Shown: one piece after another, positions 45,127 through 53,283 of the stretch
How the letters are laid out: each line of letters starts with the position of its first letter
Numbering within the stretch: position 1 is the first letter of the stretch
From: Burkholderiales bacterium
Lineage (GTDB): Bacteria > Pseudomonadota > Gammaproteobacteria > Burkholderiales > Burkholderiaceae_F
Assembly (NCBI GenBank): GCA_016716275.1
Contig: JADJWR010000003.1
Location: 248,001 to 312,000 of the forward strand
Reading direction: 5' to 3'
Length of the DNA: 64,000 bases
Notes under the pieces: generated by a model
Databases searched by the model: none
Seen by the model: the letters and a program-made list of their open reading frames with translations, nothing else
Told to the model about the DNA's origin: nothing
Translations under genes and position numbers: made by a program

Positions 45127-48100
45127 ATGAACGACGCATTCGATGCCATTGCCGCGCAGGTGGCGCAGGTGCGGCTGCGGCAGGTGCTCGACCGGACCAC
45201 GGCAGCCGCTCTGGCGGTCTCCGGCGCCGCGCCGGGGCGGGTCTGTGAGGACCTGGTGCAGTCGCTGGCGTCGATCCTCGGCACCGAGGCGGCGCTGATC
45301 GGCGAGTTCATCGACCCGGACCGGACACGGATGCGCACCCTGGCGGTCTGGTACGACGGCCGCCCCCTGCAGAACTTCGAGTACGACGTGGCCAGTTCGC
45401 CATGCCGGCACATCGTCGGCCGCAGTTCGCGCTTCGTTGCCGACGGCGTCAACCGCGAATTCGCGCCGGCAACGCTGTTCGCCGAGCAGGGCTTCGATGC
45501 CTACGCCGGCTACTCGCTGTTCGACGCGCAGGACGAGCAGGTCGGGCTGATCGTGGCGCTCAGCCGGCATCGGCTGGACGACCGCGACCTGACCGAAGCG
45601 CTGATGAAGATCTTCGCCGTGCGCGCGTCGGCGGAACTCGAGCGCCGCCGCGCGGCGGCCGCGCTGCAGGCCTCCGAGACCAGCTACCGGGCGATCTTCG
45701 AGGCGGCGCAGGACGCGATCTTCGTGCACGACTGGGACAGCGGCGCGATCGTCGATGTCAACCCGCGCGCCTGCGAGGTCTACGGCTATTCGCGGCAGGA
45801 GATGCTGCGCTCGACGCTGGCCGAGCTCAGTTCGAACGTGCCGCCGTATACGCAGCAGGATGCGGCGCGCTACATCGAAGCCGCCAAGCAGGGCGGCACG
45901 GTGCGCATCGAGTGGCACCGTCGCAACAAGGACGGCAGTCTGCACTGGGACGAGGTGGTGATCCAGCCGGTGCGTCTCGGCGGGGTACGGCGCATTCTCG
46001 CGGTCACGCGCGAGATCACCGAGCGCAAGCGCACCGAAAAGGCGCTGCGCGACAGCGAGGCGCTGTACCGGGGCCTGTTCAACGCCTCGGCCGATGCGAT
46101 GGTGCTGCGCGACGCGGATTTTCGGGTGGTCGACGTCAATCCGTCGTACACGACGATGAGCGGCTACAGCCGCGAGGAGACCATCGGCGCCGACCGACTG
46201 CTCACGGTGGGCGAGGCGGAGAACCTGCAATGGCGTTCGGCGCACCGGCGCATGCTGGCCGGCGAGCAGCTGCGGTTCGAGTTCGCCGCGCGGCGCAAGG
46301 ACGGCACGCCGTACGAGGCGGAAGTGCGCGGCATGCCGGTGAGCTGGAACGATCGCCCGCACGTGCTGTACGTCACCCGCGACATCACCGAGCGCAAGCT
46401 GGCCGAACGGGCGCTGGCGGCGAGCGAGGAGCAGTACCGCGGCGTGTTCAATGCCTCGGCCGACGCACTGGTGCTGTGGAACTCGGAACTGCGGGTCGTC
46501 GACGTGAACCCGGCCTACCTGCGGATCTACCGGCAGCGGCGCGAAGACGTGGTCGGCTTCGGCTACCCGGCGCACTATCCGAAGGAGTACGTCGAGATGC
46601 GCCAGCGGCTGATCCGCCGCGCGCTGGCCGGCGAGACCTGCGAACTGCAGACGCAGTCCTACCGGCCCAACGGCGAACTGTTCGAGGTCGAGTGGCGCGT
46701 CGTCCCGGTCCTGCACCGGGGCGAGCCGCACGCGCTGGCGATCGCCCGCGACATCACCGAGCGCAAGCGCGCCGAGGCCGCGCTTGCGCTGCGCGAGGAA
46801 CAGTACCGCGTCATCTTCGAGGGCTCGGCCGACGCGCTGGTGCTGTGGAACGAGGAAATCCGCATCGTCGACGTCAACCGGGCGTTCACCAGGATCTACG
46901 GCTTCGCGCGCGAGGAGGTGATCGGTGGCACGCTCGACAGCCGGATGCCGGCCGAGGGGGTGGCCAGGCGAGTCGCCTGCATCCGGGCGGCGCTGGGCGG
47001 CCAGGAGGGCGTGCTCGAGACCGAGACCCTGGGCAAGGACGGCCAGTCGTTCTTCGTCGAGCTGCGCTATCTGCCGATCACCCACGCCAGCAAGCCGCAC
47101 GTACTGGCGATCGCCCGCGACATCACCGAGCGCAGGCGCGTCGAGGAGCGGCTGCGCGCCAGCGAAGAGCAGTACCGCGGCATCTTTGCCGCCTCCGCCG
47201 ACGCGATGGTGCTGCGCGACGAGAACATGCGCGTGGTCGACGTCAACCCGGCCTTCCTGGCGCTGGTCCAGCGCGCCAAGGAGGAGATCGTCGGCCGCGT
47301 CCATCCGGCGTTCGTCATCGCGCCCGAGCGCGAGGCGGCCGAGGATCTGCTGAGAAGCGCGCTCGCCGGCCGTCCCGGAAGGCTGGACGTGAAGACGGTC
47401 GGCGCCGACGGCGTCACCCGGGAGGTGGAAGTGCGTGCGGCGCCGATGCATTACCAGGGACGGCCGCACGTGCTGGCCATCGCCCGCGACGTGACCGCCG
47501 AGCGCCGCGCGGAGCGCGAGAGCCGCCGCCTGGAAACGCAGCTGCGGCAGGCACAGAAGATGGAGGCGATCGGCCAGCTCACCGGCGGCATCGCGCACGA
47601 CTTCAACAACATCCTGGCCAGCGTGATGGGCTACGTGGTGCTGGCCGAGGAGCGCGCCAGCGACCGCGACGACGCCAAGGCGGTCGAGTACCTCGGCCAG
47701 GCGCTCGCCTCCTGTCGCCGCGCGCGCGACCTGATCCAGCAGATGCTGACTTTCTCGCGCGGCGGGCGCGGCGAGCCGCGGGCGGTCGACCTCGGCGCGC
47801 TGGTCCGCGACACCGCGCCGATGCTGCGCGCCTCGCTGCCCTCGACGCTGGAGCTGGTGCAGCAGTGCGACCCGCAGGCGCCGGCGGTGTGGATCGACGA
47901 GGTGCAGGCGCACCAGGTGCTGCTGAACCTCGCCATCAACGCGCGCGATTCGATGGCCGGTTCCGGCGTCATCGGCATCGGCGTGCAGCTGGTCGACGCG
48001 TCGAATCTCACCTGTGCGAGCTGCCGCCACTCGCTGCTCGGCGAATATGTCGAGTTGAGCGTCGCCGACCGGGGCGGCGGCATCGCGCCCGAACTGGTCG

Positions 48101-48711
48101 AGCGCATCTTCGATCCGTTCTTCACCACCAAGGCGCCGGGCAAGGGCTCCGGCATGGGCCTGTCGACCGTGCACGGCATCGTCCACGAGTACGGCGGCCA
48201 CGTGGTCGTCGACAGCAGGGCGGGTGAAGGGACGGTGTTCCGCGTGCTCTGGCCGGCCAGCACCGCGGCCGTGCGCGCGGGCGGCGCGGCGGCGGCACCG
48301 CGCCGCGGACGACAGGCGCTCGACGGCCGCGTGCTGCTGATCGACGATGAGCCGGCAGTGCTCGATTCGATGCGCGAGACGATGCTGCAGTGGGGGCTGG
48401 AGGTCGACGCGCACGAGCATCCCGAGCGGGCGTTGGCGGCGTTCGAGGCTTCGCCGGCGAGCTTCGACGTCGTCGTGACCGACCTGGCGATGCCGCAGTG
48501 CTCGGGACTGGAACTTGCCGGGCGGCTGCGCGCGCGGCGCCGCCTGCCGGTTCTGCTGACCAGCGGCTTCGTCGATGAGCGGACGCTCGCAGCGGCGCGC
48601 GAACTCGGCCTGACCGCGGTGCTGCAGAAGCCGGTCGAGGCCGAGCAGCTCTACAGCGCGGTGGCGGCGGTGCTGCAACGCGCGGCCCCCGTCGAAGCGG
48701 CCGACGGCTGA
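45127..48711 (+). CDS. hybrid sensor histidine kinase, GAF-(PAS)5-HisKA-HATPase-REC
   Basis: 1194 residues with no transmembrane segment, so a cytoplasmic sensor. A GAF-like domain (about 20-175) is followed by five PAS domains beginning near residues 187, 313, 437, 560 and 683. Each opens with YR-(A/G/V)-(I/L/V)-F and closes with an (R/T)(D/E)(I/V)T(E/A)ER linker. HisKA contains H824 (GGIAHDFNN); the ATPase has N-box NLAINARDSM, GGGIAPELVERIFDPFFTTK and GSGMGLSTVHGIV. The C-terminal receiver carries D1119 (VVVTDLAMP). Likely partner of the preceding OmpR-type regulator. PAS ligands (heme, flavin) cannot be read. Confidence 0.95.
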   Translation: MNDAFDAIAAQVAQVRLRQVLDRTTAAALAVSGAAPGRVCEDLVQSLASILGTEAALIGEFIDPDRTRMRTLAVWYDGRPLQNFEYDVASSPCRHIVGRSSRFVADGVNREFAPATLFAEQGFDAYAGYSLFDAQDEQVGLIVALSRHRLDDRDLTEALMKIFAVRASAELERRRAAAALQASETSYRAIFEAAQDAIFVHDWDSGAIVDVNPRACEVYGYSRQEMLRSTLAELSSNVPPYTQQDAARYIEAAKQGGTVRIEWHRRNKDGSLHWDEVVIQPVRLGGVRRILAVTREITERKRTEKALRDSEALYRGLFNASADAMVLRDADFRVVDVNPSYTTMSGYSREETIGADRLLTVGEAENLQWRSAHRRMLAGEQLRFEFAARRKDGTPYEAEVRGMPVSWNDRPHVLYVTRDITERKLAERALAASEEQYRGVFNASADALVLWNSELRVVDVNPAYLRIYRQRREDVVGFGYPAHYPKEYVEMRQRLIRRALAGETCELQTQSYRPNGELFEVEWRVVPVLHRGEPHALAIARDITERKRAEAALALREEQYRVIFEGSADALVLWNEEIRIVDVNRAFTRIYGFAREEVIGGTLDSRMPAEGVARRVACIRAALGGQEGVLETETLGKDGQSFFVELRYLPITHASKPHVLAIARDITERRRVEERLRASEEQYRGIFAASADAMVLRDENMRVVDVNPAFLALVQRAKEEIVGRVHPAFVIAPEREAAEDLLRSALAGRPGRLDVKTVGADGVTREVEVRAAPMHYQGRPHVLAIARDVTAERRAERESRRLETQLRQAQKMEAIGQLTGGIAHDFNNILASVMGYVVLAEERASDRDDAKAVEYLGQALASCRRARDLIQQMLTFSRGGRGEPRAVDLGALVRDTAPMLRASLPSTLELVQQCDPQAPAVWIDEVQAHQVLLNLAINARDSMAGSGVIGIGVQLVDASNLTCASCRHSLLGEYVELSVADRGGGIAPELVERIFDPFFTTKAPGKGSGMGLSTVHGIVHEYGGHVVVDSRAGEGTVFRVLWPASTAAVRAGGAAAAPRRGRQALDGRVLLIDDEPAVLDSMRETMLQWGLEVDAHEHPERALAAFEASPASFDVVVTDLAMPQCSGLELAGRLRARRRLPVLLTSGFVDERTLAAARELGLTAVLQKPVEAEQLYSAVAAVLQRAAPVEAADG

Positions 48712-48719
48712 ACACGCCG

Positions 48720-48725
48720 CATAAT
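48720..48725 (+). promoter_or_regulatory. putative -10 box for the desulfhydrase-type gene
   Basis: CATAAT, five of six, 66 bases before the ATG and just after the kinase stop. No -35 recognised. Confidence 0.25.
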
Positions 48726-48791
48726 CGGCCTGGCTGTTCCGGCTGCCCACGCGACAGTGCCCGCGCCGGCCACCAACCCGTTGCTGCGACG

Positions 48792-49793
48792 ATGAAGCTC
48801 GCCCGCTTTCCCCGCCTGCGCATCACCCACGCGCCGACGCCGCTAGAGCCGATGCCGCGCCTGACGCAGCTGCTGGGCGGGCCGACGCTGTGGATCAAGC
48901 GCGACGACTGCACCGGACTGGCCACCGGCGGCAACAAGACGCGCAAGCTCGAGTACCTGATTGCCGATGCGCTGGCGGCTGGTGCGGACACCGTAGTCAC
49001 GCAGGGCGCAACGCAGTCGAACCACGCGCGGCAGACAGCGGCGATCGCGGCGAAGCTCGGCTTGTCCTGCCACCTGATACTCGAGGACCGCACCGGCTTG
49101 CGGCACGACGACTACCGCAATTCCGGCAACGTGCTGCTCGACCGCCTGTTCGGCGCGCAGCTGTCGGAGGTGCCGGTCGGGACCGACATGGATCAGGCGA
49201 TGGCGCTGCTGGCGGCACGGCTGCGCGACGACGGCCGCCGGCCGTACGTCATTCCGGGTGGCGGCTCGAATCCGCTCGGCGCGCTCGGCTACGTCACCTG
49301 CGCGCTCGAACTGGCCGAGCAGGCCAACAACGCCGGACTGGCGATCGATGTGCTGGTGACCGCCACCGGCAGCGCCGGCACCCAGGCGGGCCTGGTCGCC
49401 GGCTTCGAAGGGGCGCGCGCCGGCATCCCGGTGCTGGGCATCGGCGTGCGGGCGCCGAAGGCACCGCAGGAGGAAAAGGTGTTCCAGCTCGCCGAGCAGA
49501 CGGCAGAGCTGCTCGGTGCTGCCGGCGCCGTGCGGCGTGAGGCGGTGGTGGCCAACTGCGACTACGTCGGCGCAGGCTACGGCGTGCCGACGGAAGGCAT
49601 GATCGAAGCGGTGACCATGGTCGCGCGCAGCGAAGGCATCCTGCTCGACCCGGTGTACTCGGGCAAGGCGATGGCCGGCCTGATCGACCTGGTGCGCAAG
49701 GGTCAGTTCCACAGTGGGCAGAACGTCGTCTTCCTGCACACCGGCGGCGCCGTCGGCCTGCATGGCTACGTGCATGCGTTCCCCGCTGCTTAG
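48792..49793 (+). CDS. PLP-dependent D-cysteine desulfhydrase / L-cysteate sulfo-lyase family enzyme
   Basis: 333-residue fold-type II PLP enzyme of the ACC deaminase/DcyD/CuyA group. The Schiff-base region is TGGNKTRKLEYL (lysine 49), then TQGATQSNHARQTA, the phosphate loop TATGSAGTQAGLV, and FLHTGGAVGLHGY at the C-terminus. It could release sulfide from D-cysteine (DcyD) or sulfite from L-cysteate (CuyA); these cannot be told apart from sequence alone. Followed after 21 bases by an amino-acid racemase. Confidence 0.9.
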   Translation: MKLARFPRLRITHAPTPLEPMPRLTQLLGGPTLWIKRDDCTGLATGGNKTRKLEYLIADALAAGADTVVTQGATQSNHARQTAAIAAKLGLSCHLILEDRTGLRHDDYRNSGNVLLDRLFGAQLSEVPVGTDMDQAMALLAARLRDDGRRPYVIPGGGSNPLGALGYVTCALELAEQANNAGLAIDVLVTATGSAGTQAGLVAGFEGARAGIPVLGIGVRAPKAPQEEKVFQLAEQTAELLGAAGAVRREAVVANCDYVGAGYGVPTEGMIEAVTMVARSEGILLDPVYSGKAMAGLIDLVRKGQFHSGQNVVFLHTGGAVGLHGYVHAFPAA

Positions 49794-49814
49794 CGCAGCG
49801 ACCGGTTGACGACG

Positions 49815-50507
49815 ATGCTCGGCGTCATCGGCGGCATGGGGCCGGCGGCAACGGCGGATTTCTTCGCCAAGCTGATCGAGGAAACGCCGGCCGCTGGCGA
49901 CCAGGAGCACATCCCGACGCTGATCGTCTCCGATCCGCGCCTGCCCAGCCGGACCGCGGCGATCCTCGACGGCGGTCCTTCGCCGCTGCCGTCGCTGCTG
50001 GCGATCCGCGACAAGCTGCTCGCTGCCGGTGCGACGCTGCTGGCGATGCCGTGCAACACGGCGCACTACTGGTACGAGGAACTGGCGCGCGGCTGCCCGG
50101 CGCCGTTCATCAGCATTGTCGAGGCGAGCTGCGATGCCGTGCGGCGCATCGCGCCGCCGGGCAGCAGCGTCGGCCTGATCGGCACGCGGGCGACGCTGGC
50201 GGCCGGGATCTTCGAGCAGCGACTGCGGGCGGCCGGCTATGCGGCGCTGCTGCCGAGCGAAGAGCAGCTGGCGGGCCGGATACTGCCGTCGATCCGCCTG
50301 GTCAAGGAGGGCAGGCCGGCCCGCGCGGGCGAAACGCTGGCACCTGCCGTGCGGGCGCTGCTCGACCGCGGCGCTGCCGCGATCATCCTCGCCTGCACCG
50401 AGACGCCGGTGGCGCTCGATGCGGTCGCCTCTTCGCTGCGCGAGCGGTGCGTCGACTCGAACCGCGCGCTGGCGCAGTCCTGCGTGGCGCGCTGGCGAGC
50501 GCGCTGA
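49815..50507 (+). CDS. aspartate/glutamate racemase family protein
   Basis: 230 residues from ATG 49815 (MLGVIGGMGPAATADFFAKL); a TTG at 49806 is an alternative. Both catalytic cysteines are visible: AMPCNTAHYWYEEL and ILACTETPVAL. PLP-independent racemase of the YgeA type. Its pairing with a D-cysteine-type lyase suggests D-amino-acid handling. No ribosome site is obvious. Confidence 0.92.
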   Translation: MLGVIGGMGPAATADFFAKLIEETPAAGDQEHIPTLIVSDPRLPSRTAAILDGGPSPLPSLLAIRDKLLAAGATLLAMPCNTAHYWYEELARGCPAPFISIVEASCDAVRRIAPPGSSVGLIGTRATLAAGIFEQRLRAAGYAALLPSEEQLAGRILPSIRLVKEGRPARAGETLAPAVRALLDRGAAAIILACTETPVALDAVASSLRERCVDSNRALAQSCVARWRAR

Positions 50508-50510
50508 GCG

Positions 50511-51821
50511 TCACGCGGGCGAGATGGCTGCCGCGCGCAGCGCCTGGTCCAGATCCCACAGGATGTCGTCGATCGACTCGATGCCGACCGACAGCCGGAT
50601 CATGTCGGGCGAGACGCCGGCCTTGAGCTGATCCTCCCCGGAAAGCTGCCGGTGCGTCGTCGATGCCGGGTGGATCACCAGCGACTTGGCGTCGCCGATG
50701 TTGGCCAGGTGCGACAGGAACTGCACGCCGTCGATGAACTTTTCGCCGGCGGCCGCGCCCCCCTTGATGCCGAAGGTCATGACGCCGGCCGCGCCGGGCT
50801 CGCCGTCGACCGAACGGAGGTACTTCTTCGCCAGCGGGTAGTACGGGCTCGAAGGCAGGCCCGGCCAGTTGACCCAGGCCACCTGCGGATGGGCGAGCAG
50901 GAACTGCGCCACGCGGCGGGCGTTCGTGCAGTGCCGCTCCATGCGCAGGTGCAGCGTCTCGACGCCCTGCAGCAGCAGGAATGCCGACAGCGGCGCGAGC
51001 GCGGCGCCGTTGATCCGCAGCACCTCCATCCTCGCCTTCATGGTGAAGGCGAAGTCGCCGAACGTCTCCCAGAACTTCACCCCGTGGTAGCCCTTCGAAG
51101 GCAGCACCATGTCGGCGAACCTGCCGTTGCCCCAGTCGAACCTGCCGCTCTCGACGATCGCGCCGCCGAGGGTGGTGCCGTGGCCGCCGAGGTACTTGGT
51201 GACCGAGTGCACGACGATGTCGGCGCCGAAGTCGAACGGCCGGCACAGGTACGGCGAGGCCATCGTGTTGTCGATCATCAGCGGCACGCCGTGCGCGTGG
51301 GCGATCGCCGCCACCGGCTCGATGTCGAGCACGTTGATCTTCGGGTTGCCGAGCGTCTCGCCATACAGCAGCCGGGTGTTCTCGCGCAGCGCGCGGCGGA
51401 AGTTCTGCGGGTCGTCGGGATCGACGAAGGTCGTCTCGATGCCGTGCCTGCGCAGGGTCACGTCGAACTGCGAATGGGTGCCGCCGTACAGCAGGCTGGA
51501 CGAGACGATGTGGTCGCCCGGGCCGAGGATCGCCTCGATCGCGGTGAGCTGCGCCGCCATGCCGCTGGCCACGCACAGGCAGGCGCGGCCGTTTTCCAGC
51601 GCCGCGATGCGCTCTTCGAGCATCGCCACCGTCGGGTTGCTGATCCGCGAGTAGACGTTGCCGAAGGTCTGCAGGTTGAACAGGCTCGCCGCGTGGTCGG
51701 CGCTGTCGAACACGTAGCTGGTGGTCTGGTAGATCGGCGCCGCGCGGCTGCCGGTCACCGGATCCGGCAACTGGCCGGCGTGCAGGCACAGCGTCTCGAT
51801 GCCGTAGGGATGGTCGCTCAT
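50511..51821 (-). CDS. metY: O-acetylhomoserine (thiol)-lyase / aminocarboxypropyltransferase
   Basis: Forms homocysteine from O-acetylhomoserine and sulfide (direct sulfhydrylation) or methionine from methanethiol. 436 residues, the length of MetY. PLP fold type I: YGGTHSQFDVTL, LMIDNTMASPYLCRPFD, PLP lysine in HSVTKYLGGHGTTLGGAIV; the end VRLSVGIESIDDILWDLDQA is typical. Sulfide use connects with the fccB and desulfhydrase functions in this window. It ends three bases from the convergent racemase gene. Confidence 0.95.
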   Translation of the reverse strand: MSDHPYGIETLCLHAGQLPDPVTGSRAAPIYQTTSYVFDSADHAASLFNLQTFGNVYSRISNPTVAMLEERIAALENGRACLCVASGMAAQLTAIEAILGPGDHIVSSSLLYGGTHSQFDVTLRRHGIETTFVDPDDPQNFRRALRENTRLLYGETLGNPKINVLDIEPVAAIAHAHGVPLMIDNTMASPYLCRPFDFGADIVVHSVTKYLGGHGTTLGGAIVESGRFDWGNGRFADMVLPSKGYHGVKFWETFGDFAFTMKARMEVLRINGAALAPLSAFLLLQGVETLHLRMERHCTNARRVAQFLLAHPQVAWVNWPGLPSSPYYPLAKKYLRSVDGEPGAAGVMTFGIKGGAAAGEKFIDGVQFLSHLANIGDAKSLVIHPASTTHRQLSGEDQLKAGVSPDMIRLSVGIESIDDILWDLDQALRAAAISPA

Positions 51822-51826
51822 GGTCT

Positions 51827-52315
51827 TCAGTAGGGCAGTTGCCGCGGCCGCCGGCTCGAGATCACGCGGGTGTTGACGCCCGCCCAGGCGAGGCCGCCGA
51901 ACAGGCGGCCGTGCTCGATCTTCACGCAGCGGTCCATCACCACGTCGAGCCCGGCGGCGCGCGCCTTCGCCGCCGCCGCCTCGTTGACGACGCCGAGCTG
52001 CATCCACAGGCACCTCGCGCCGACCGCGATCGCCTCGTCGGCGAGCGGACCGATGTCCTCGGCGCGGCGAAAGCAGTCGACCAGATCGATCCGCACGCCG
52101 CTGGCGGCGGCCGCGGTGACGCTCGGAAAACAGCGCTGGCCGAGCACCTCGCCGTACTTCGGGTTGACCGGGATCATCGCGTAGCCGTGCTCGAGCAGGT
52201 ACTTGCCGACGAAGTAGCTCGGCCGGTGCCACTCGGCGGAAATGCCGACCACGGCGATGGCGCGGCAGCGGCTCAGGATGCGTCGCAGCGTTGCGGCGTC
52301 GGTGTCGTCGGCCAT
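51827..52315 (-). CDS. CoA-binding domain protein (YccU-like)
   Basis: 162 residues with one Rossmann CoA_binding_2 domain: IAVVGISAEWHRPSYFVGKYLLEH, MIPVNPKY, then ARCLWMQLGVVNEAAAAKA and VVMDRCVKIEHGRL. The function of YccU proteins is unknown. It starts upstream of metY with five bases between them, suggesting one transcript. Confidence 0.92.
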   Translation of the reverse strand: MADDTDAATLRRILSRCRAIAVVGISAEWHRPSYFVGKYLLEHGYAMIPVNPKYGEVLGQRCFPSVTAAAASGVRIDLVDCFRRAEDIGPLADEAIAVGARCLWMQLGVVNEAAAAKARAAGLDVVMDRCVKIEHGRLFGGLAWAGVNTRVISSRRPRQLPY

Positions 52316-52339
52316 CGTCTTTCTTCCCCCTTGCGCCGA

Positions 52340-53212
52340 TTATGCCGACGCCCACCGTTCGCGCCACAGCTCGGTGGCGCGGCGGAGGAAGGCGTCGATC
52401 CGCGGCGCGCCGAGCGCCGGAAAGCCGAGATGCTGCCAGGCCCGTTCGAGCTCGGCCAGCGGCCGCTCGGTGTCGAGCGCCGGTGCGCCGGTCTGCTTCG
52501 ACAGTTTCTCGCCGCGGCCATTGGTGACCAGGGGCACGTGCAGGTAGCGCGGCGTCGGCACGCCGAGCAGGCGCTGCAGCCAGACCTGCCGTGGCGTGTT
52601 CTCGAGCAGGTCGGCGCCGCGCACGACGTCGGTGATCCGCTGCTCGGCGTCGTCGACGACCACCGCCAGCTGGTACGCCCACAGGCCGTCGGCGCGACGG
52701 ACGACGAAGTCGCCGACTTCGCGCGCGAGGTTGTGCGCGTACCACCCGCAGGCGCGATCGTGGAAGCCGACGGTTTCGCCCGGCACGCGCACGCGCAGCG
52801 CCCGCACCGGCCGTCCGCCGGTGCCGTGACGGCAGGTGCCCGGATACACGTGCGGCGGCAGGCCGGCGGCGCGTTGCGCCAGGGCGATGTCGGCCCGTGA
52901 GCAGGCACAGCCGTAGATCAGGCCAGCGGCCTGCAGCTGCTCCAGAGCCTGCCGGTACGAGTCGCTGCGCCTGCTCTGGTACAGCGGCGACTCGTCGCCC
53001 GCCAGCCCGCAGGCCGCCAGCGCGTCGACGATCTGCCTGGACGCTCCGGCGAGCTCGCGCGGTGGGTCCAGATCCTCGATGCGCACCAGCCAGACGCCGC
53101 CATGCGCGCGGGCGTCGAGCCAGCTGGCCAGGGCGGCGACCAGCGAGCCGGCGTGCAGGGCGCCGGTCGGCGAGGGAGCGAAGCGGCCTCGGTAGCCGGC
53201 TCTTTCGCTCAT
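52340..53212 (-). CDS. gluQ: glutamyl-Q tRNA(Asp) synthetase
   Basis: Attaches glutamate to queuosine-34 of tRNA-Asp. 290 residues: a GluRS catalytic core without the anticodon-binding domain. RFAPSPTGALHAGSLVAALA is the HIGH-type motif, a CAC-type zinc site lies in LIYGCACSRAD with a later Cys (YPGTCRHG), and KLSKQTGAP is the KMSKS-type motif. Divergent from the GGDEF gene. Confidence 0.95.
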   Translation of the reverse strand: MSERAGYRGRFAPSPTGALHAGSLVAALASWLDARAHGGVWLVRIEDLDPPRELAGASRQIVDALAACGLAGDESPLYQSRRSDSYRQALEQLQAAGLIYGCACSRADIALAQRAAGLPPHVYPGTCRHGTGGRPVRALRVRVPGETVGFHDRACGWYAHNLAREVGDFVVRRADGLWAYQLAVVVDDAEQRITDVVRGADLLENTPRQVWLQRLLGVPTPRYLHVPLVTNGRGEKLSKQTGAPALDTERPLAELERAWQHLGFPALGAPRIDAFLRRATELWRERWASA

Positions 53213-53283
53213 CCGTTCGGCGGTCGCGGCATTGCGTGCATAGGCCGAAAATACCCCGACATCCTCTTTATCGTCCCGCGATC

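Noticed and set aside
45079..48750. A 1223-codon open frame antisense to the hybrid kinase, with apparent internal repeats.
   Set aside because: The repeats are the mirror of the five PAS domains. No domain is recognisable, and the plus-strand kinase is unambiguous.
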